Assembly: GCA_903857165.1 (NCBI GenBank)
Contig: CAIODU010000267.1
Coordinates: forward strand, 1-38,608
DNA length: 38,608 bases
Reading direction: 5' to 3'
DNA from: an uncultured Methylococcaceae bacterium
Lineage (GTDB): Bacteria > Pseudomonadota > Gammaproteobacteria > Methylococcales > Methylococcaceae
The notes beneath the pieces were generated by a model that saw only the letters and a program-made list of their open reading frames with translations, was not told the origin of the DNA and did not search any database. Position numbers and translations under genes: made by a program. Shown here one piece after another: positions 35,302 to 38,608 of this stretch. The number at the start of each line of letters is the position of its first letter. The stretch's first letter is position 1.

Positions 35302-37017
35302 CTAAATGGAAGTGCCATGCATCAAAGAATACCAAAGTGCAGGTGTTACAGGAGTTGAAAAATGCCTAAACGCGATTAAATCAAGTGCGATTAGTCCTGC
35401 TTTGACCGCTGGAGACTCAGGAAAAACCTTTCCAAATTCAGATTCAAGAATTATGCGCATTTGCTTATGATATTCTTGGGCTATAGGTGGTAAATGAATC
35501 GGAGCTTCTGTCGCACCTGATTTAAAGTGTGCAGGCTGAAAATACAGGTGTCGGTATAGGTCTTTATCGGGATGCCATAATTGAATGCATACGTTTGGGT
35601 ATTCTTCATTTGCATTTTTCGCCAGTGCCGAATAAAGTTCATCCAAACCAAGTATGATACTCCACCCTGCAAGGGTTGCCAATGTCCAAGACATTTCCAT
35701 CATCTGGTCTGTCGCTTGTCCTCCTAGCCAACCACCTTCTTCTATTAAGTCATCTAAAGAGTCCGTGGCAATAGGTACATATTTTTTTGCTTTATAAGCA
35801 TAATCAATATTACGAAAGAGTTTCCTAAGCCATTCTTTAGCAATATCAATTTTATCCATTAAAACTAAAGCAAACATAGCCAAAGTGATATCTTGGCTAT
35901 GTCGATCAAGGCAAGGTGAACTACAAACCCCGTTGTTCTGTATCCATGCTGCCAAAGCATCAGTTATTGCGACTGAATTGGTTTGCCAAAAGCTATTTTC
36001 TTCTTCATTTGCTCTTTGGTGAAAAATATTAATATTAAATAAGGCGATAGTTGCCAAAATACCAATTTTGTCAAAAGCAATCAAAGAAGATTCCGCCCCA
36101 TTGGAGGCATATCGAGCCAAACTATTTTCCACGAAACAGTGAGATTGAATGCGAACAAAGAAATCTGTTGCAAAACGGTAGTAACCCCACCAAATCATTG
36201 AAAAGGGTCCTGCAATAGCCTTCTGTTTGCTTTTCTCGTCTGTGAGTTGAGGTCGATGCCACGACCACAGCATCGCACGTTCGATGGCAATAAGCCCTTG
36301 TCGGCTGTCGCTATCATCACGAAGCGCCCAGTGTGCAAAAGCCTGTGCCGATAAGTTGACAATTCGCAACGCCTTGAGCAAAGCTTTGCCTGTCTTAGGT
36401 TTGTTAACTAACCCTCCTTTATTATTCAAATCCAATATTCTTAGAAACAAGCGATGCAAATCTTCTCTGTCGTATTCGCTATCTCCTGATAAGGCCAAGG
36501 CCCGCCTTAAGTCACGCCGATCTTCATCGAGAAAAATATGCTCATCAAAAAGATAATTTTCTATCAGTGTGGCGATTGAATCGGCACCCCAGAATTCAAT
36601 GCTTGCTTTTTCTTTGTTATCGTTAACAAATCCACTCCAACTCAGTTGAATAGTTTTTTTTAGCTCGCCGTTAGTTGCTACAATGATACGAATATTACGG
36701 CTTTGATCTTGAGGTTCAAGATGGGACTTTAAATAAGCATCAAATATCTCGTTAATACTTTGGCGAACAGATTGATTTCTACCGTCCCATTCCGTGCGTC
36801 CAATATCTCCTTGCTTGACTACCAATAGCATTAATTCGTTGGCCCCTGTCTCGGAATTTTGGCCCCTAGCGGCGATATCTACGCCGTATTCACGATTACC
36901 TTTTTGCGGTCTTGCAACTGGAACATATCCCATTTCCATCAATAGGTCTGGTAGTAATCTATCTAACTCATCTCGCTCTTTAAGTGTGCGCAGATATTCG
37001 GCAATAACCAGTTTCAT
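35302..37017 (-). CDS. Large protein with restriction-endonuclease-like N-terminus, unnamed family
   Basis: The 571-residue product has an N-terminal alpha/beta part that looks like a PD-(D/E)XK/Mrr-type fold: LLPDLLMEMGYVPVARPQ, then EYGVDIAA with D47, then MLLVVKQGDIGR with K68, followed by strands (RIIVATNG) and EFWGADSIATLIE. The residue two before K68 is Val instead of Glu/Gln, so cleavage activity is uncertain. Residues about 165-571 are helical and rich in Trp and Leu, with no enzyme motif I know. The start overlaps the stop of the upstream gene by four bases, so the pair is coupled. I recall similar unnamed proteins in other proteobacteria but no function. A defence role is inference. 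Confidence 0.85.
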   Translation of the reverse strand: MKLVIAEYLRTLKERDELDRLLPDLLMEMGYVPVARPQKGNREYGVDIAARGQNSETGANELMLLVVKQGDIGRTEWDGRNQSVRQSINEIFDAYLKSHLEPQDQSRNIRIIVATNGELKKTIQLSWSGFVNDNKEKASIEFWGADSIATLIENYLFDEHIFLDEDRRDLRRALALSGDSEYDREDLHRLFLRILDLNNKGGLVNKPKTGKALLKALRIVNLSAQAFAHWALRDDSDSRQGLIAIERAMLWSWHRPQLTDEKSKQKAIAGPFSMIWWGYYRFATDFFVRIQSHCFVENSLARYASNGAESSLIAFDKIGILATIALFNINIFHQRANEEENSFWQTNSVAITDALAAWIQNNGVCSSPCLDRHSQDITLAMFALVLMDKIDIAKEWLRKLFRNIDYAYKAKKYVPIATDSLDDLIEEGGWLGGQATDQMMEMSWTLATLAGWSIILGLDELYSALAKNANEEYPNVCIQLWHPDKDLYRHLYFQPAHFKSGATEAPIHLPPIAQEYHKQMRIILESEFGKVFPESPAVKAGLIALDLIAFRHFSTPVTPALWYSLMHGTSI

Positions 37018-38414
37018 TTATCTCCTCGTTTGGCACACCTGAATCCCAATCGAGAAATTTCATCATTCAGTGGGTCAATCAATGATTGTTCTGGTAATGA
37101 AGCTGAATATGACCGAGAATAAAGGCGAGTAATTTCGCCGATATTTCCCTCACGAAAACAAAAAAAACCTATACCAGCTTCTTTAAGAGGGATTTTTAGG
37201 CAAAATTGATTAAATATTGACTGCTCGTTTACTTTTTCCATCGACTCTCGGTTTTCTCTAGCTCTCTTCACTGCAATCGCACGACATAATTGCATTGGAG
37301 GTTTCAGTTCTTGCCGAAGCGGAAGCTGCTTAATTGCTTGGACATACTTATACAGTTCTTCTCTTGCGTCAGTTAATAAATTTGCTATATCAGGAGTAGC
37401 ATTGTTTGATTTTTCTTGAATAGCTTCCAGTGTGGCATAAGGGTAATCTCGCCCTATATGCTTAACTAGTAATGTATAGACTAACCCAAAAGTTCTCTGT
37501 TGAGCTTCGGCAGTTTCCAGTAATGAAAAAGTCAGTGAGAGTAAAGGCTCTTCATGAAAAGTCCAACCCAACAAACGTCGTGCAAGATATTTCAAGTCTT
37601 CGGCAGTCAAGCTGTCAATAATAGCTTTAGATAAAATAGGATTTGTAATCCCATGAATCCACAAGTGGCCGATTAAATCATCAAAAGCTGCGCCTAGTGC
37701 TTGTTCTTCAGAAATCAGCCAATCTGTAATCAATTCAGACAAAAAGGATTTACTTGCCAATTTCATAATGCTTTGGTCAAAGCACGTAATTAACTTGTCG
37801 CCCAAGGTTCTATTGTCGTAATGTTTAACCATCCAAATGGTTAGATAGTCATATATCAGTTGATTGTCTGTGCCACTATCAATAAGCCGTGAAAGCGTAT
37901 AATCGAAATTATCTATGCGATCAATATCTAGATCGGTTAATGTGTCTAATATATCATTAAAGCTTGGATGACTTTTAACGACTTCAAGGTTCGTGGAAAC
38001 AAAATTCCCTAGTATCTGTAAAGCTTCCTGGTTTTTTGTTTGCGCATGGGCTAACAACTCTGTAATTAATTCAGGTTGAGAGTCGGCGGCATTTGATAAG
38101 GCATTCCAAGCCTGTAATTTGACTTTGAATTCCGAATGATAGCCCATCGCTTTAATGGTTTCCTGAACACGAACTTTTAAATCAGTCTGTTTTTCCCATT
38201 GGCGGCTTAATCGTCCTAGCACCCACAAGGCAGCTATTAATATGTCGTCGCATCCAGATTTAATATCGTCCAAGGCAAGCTTGGTTGCTTCACGGATTTG
38301 CCCTGCCATTGCCAAACTGGTCAAAGCAGCACCATATAAATTAGTGTTTGCTTCAGTCATGTTTTCTCGCACAAGTGCATACAATGTTTTTGCATCTGAA
38401 GTATGTACTGACAA
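37014..38414 (-). CDS. Helical-repeat (HEAT/ARM-like) protein, first gene of a two-gene operon
   Basis: The 466-residue product is almost entirely alpha-helical, with repeated pairs of amphipathic helices (LYGAALTSLAMAGQIREATK, ILIAALWVLGRLSR, KLQAWNALSNAADSQPELI, ALQILGNFVS) that resemble HEAT or ARM repeats, typical protein-binding scaffolds. The C-terminal third has a basic helix (LCRAIAVKRARENRESMEK) and a short beta-like end (GIGFFCFREGNIGEI). No nucleotide-binding or catalytic motif is seen. TTG 38414 is taken as start because GAGG lies five bases upstream and a TAA lies six codons before it; the internal ATG at residue 19 is the alternative. I recognise no family. Confidence 0.8.
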   Translation of the reverse strand: MSVHTSDAKTLYALVRENMTEANTNLYGAALTSLAMAGQIREATKLALDDIKSGCDDILIAALWVLGRLSRQWEKQTDLKVRVQETIKAMGYHSEFKVKLQAWNALSNAADSQPELITELLAHAQTKNQEALQILGNFVSTNLEVVKSHPSFNDILDTLTDLDIDRIDNFDYTLSRLIDSGTDNQLIYDYLTIWMVKHYDNRTLGDKLITCFDQSIMKLASKSFLSELITDWLISEEQALGAAFDDLIGHLWIHGITNPILSKAIIDSLTAEDLKYLARRLLGWTFHEEPLLSLTFSLLETAEAQQRTFGLVYTLLVKHIGRDYPYATLEAIQEKSNNATPDIANLLTDAREELYKYVQAIKQLPLRQELKPPMQLCRAIAVKRARENRESMEKVNEQSIFNQFCLKIPLKEAGIGFFCFREGNIGEITRLYSRSYSASLPEQSLIDPLNDEISRLGFRCAKRGDK

Positions 38415-38519
38415 ATAATCCCTCAGTTGATTAAAAAAAATACTTGCTGGTAAATTGCCCGAAGTTTTTACAGCGTTTTTAATTCCAATTGATTACGTTG
38501 TTTAAGTTTTGAAATCGTT

Positions 38520-38582
38520 GGCGGCAAAGGGTTGCCGCCCTACAGTCCTTGTTACGCAGTAGGTCGGCAATCCTTTGCCGAC
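38520..38582. repeat. REP pair of a second subfamily, GTAG ends facing inward
   Basis: GGCGGCAAAGGGTTGCCGCC followed by CTAC (38540-38543), a 15-base spacer containing GTTACGC, then GTAG (38559-38562) with GTCGGCAATCCTTTGCCGAC. The loop is CCCT or TCCT instead of TC, and the two GTAG heads point towards each other, unlike most other pairs here. It lies upstream of the helical-repeat gene; nothing else is visible in 38415-38608. Confidence 0.75.
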
Positions 38583-38608
38583 ATGGGCGTAAATAAATAA
38601 GTAACCAA

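Overview
The window looks like chromosome of a gammaproteobacterial aerobic methylotroph or methanotroph, probably of the order Methylococcales. The evidence is two genes of the tetrahydromethanopterin C1 pathway (fhcD, fhcC), two PEP-CTERM/exosortase-type proteins, a standard gammaproteobacterial atp operon followed by glmU-glmS, and a PilT/PilU-type ATPase. Genus is not determined. Coordinates of coding regions include the stop codon.

Layout. Bases 1-1340 hold the end of an unrecognised gene and an Rpn-type PD-(D/E)XK nuclease. Bases 1364-4738 are mutL and miaA, separated by a REP-associated tyrosine transposase (RAYT) bracketed by REP palindromes. A PEP-CTERM protein follows instead of the usual hfq. 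Bases 6095-10690 are a minus-strand arsenic operon read arsR-arsD-arsA-arsC-acr3 behind an AT-rich dyad operator. Behind it are thyA and lgt (10712-12421). Bases 12627-13249 are a second PEP-CTERM gene whose signal peptide is out of frame across an 11-C tract. After a MITE-like inverted repeat and a gene remnant comes atpIBEFHAGDC (14091-20985) with a clear terminator, then glmU and glmS.

Bases 24379-27210 hold a cNMP-binding/HDOD protein, a Crp/Fnr regulator and a HAD phosphatase. A minus-strand run (32853 down to 27232) reads fhcD-fhcC-NYN nuclease-pilU-glgX, which combines C1 oxidation, RNA or nucleic-acid turnover, pilus retraction and glycogen debranching. Bases 32947-38414 are accessory: a Uma2-type nuclease, a Bfd-like [2Fe-2S] protein, a class II Fic protein with an antitoxin-like partner, and a two-gene operon made of a helical-repeat protein and a large protein with a restriction-endonuclease-like N-terminus. 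I recognise no named system in that last pair.

The theme running through the window is a REP system. At least ten intergenic sites carry GTAG followed by a short hairpin. In the main family the stem sequence varies with compensating changes while the GTAG head and the TTCA centre stay fixed. These elements sit around the RAYT gene, supply codons to the start of miaA, bracket arsA, and lie between atpG and atpD.
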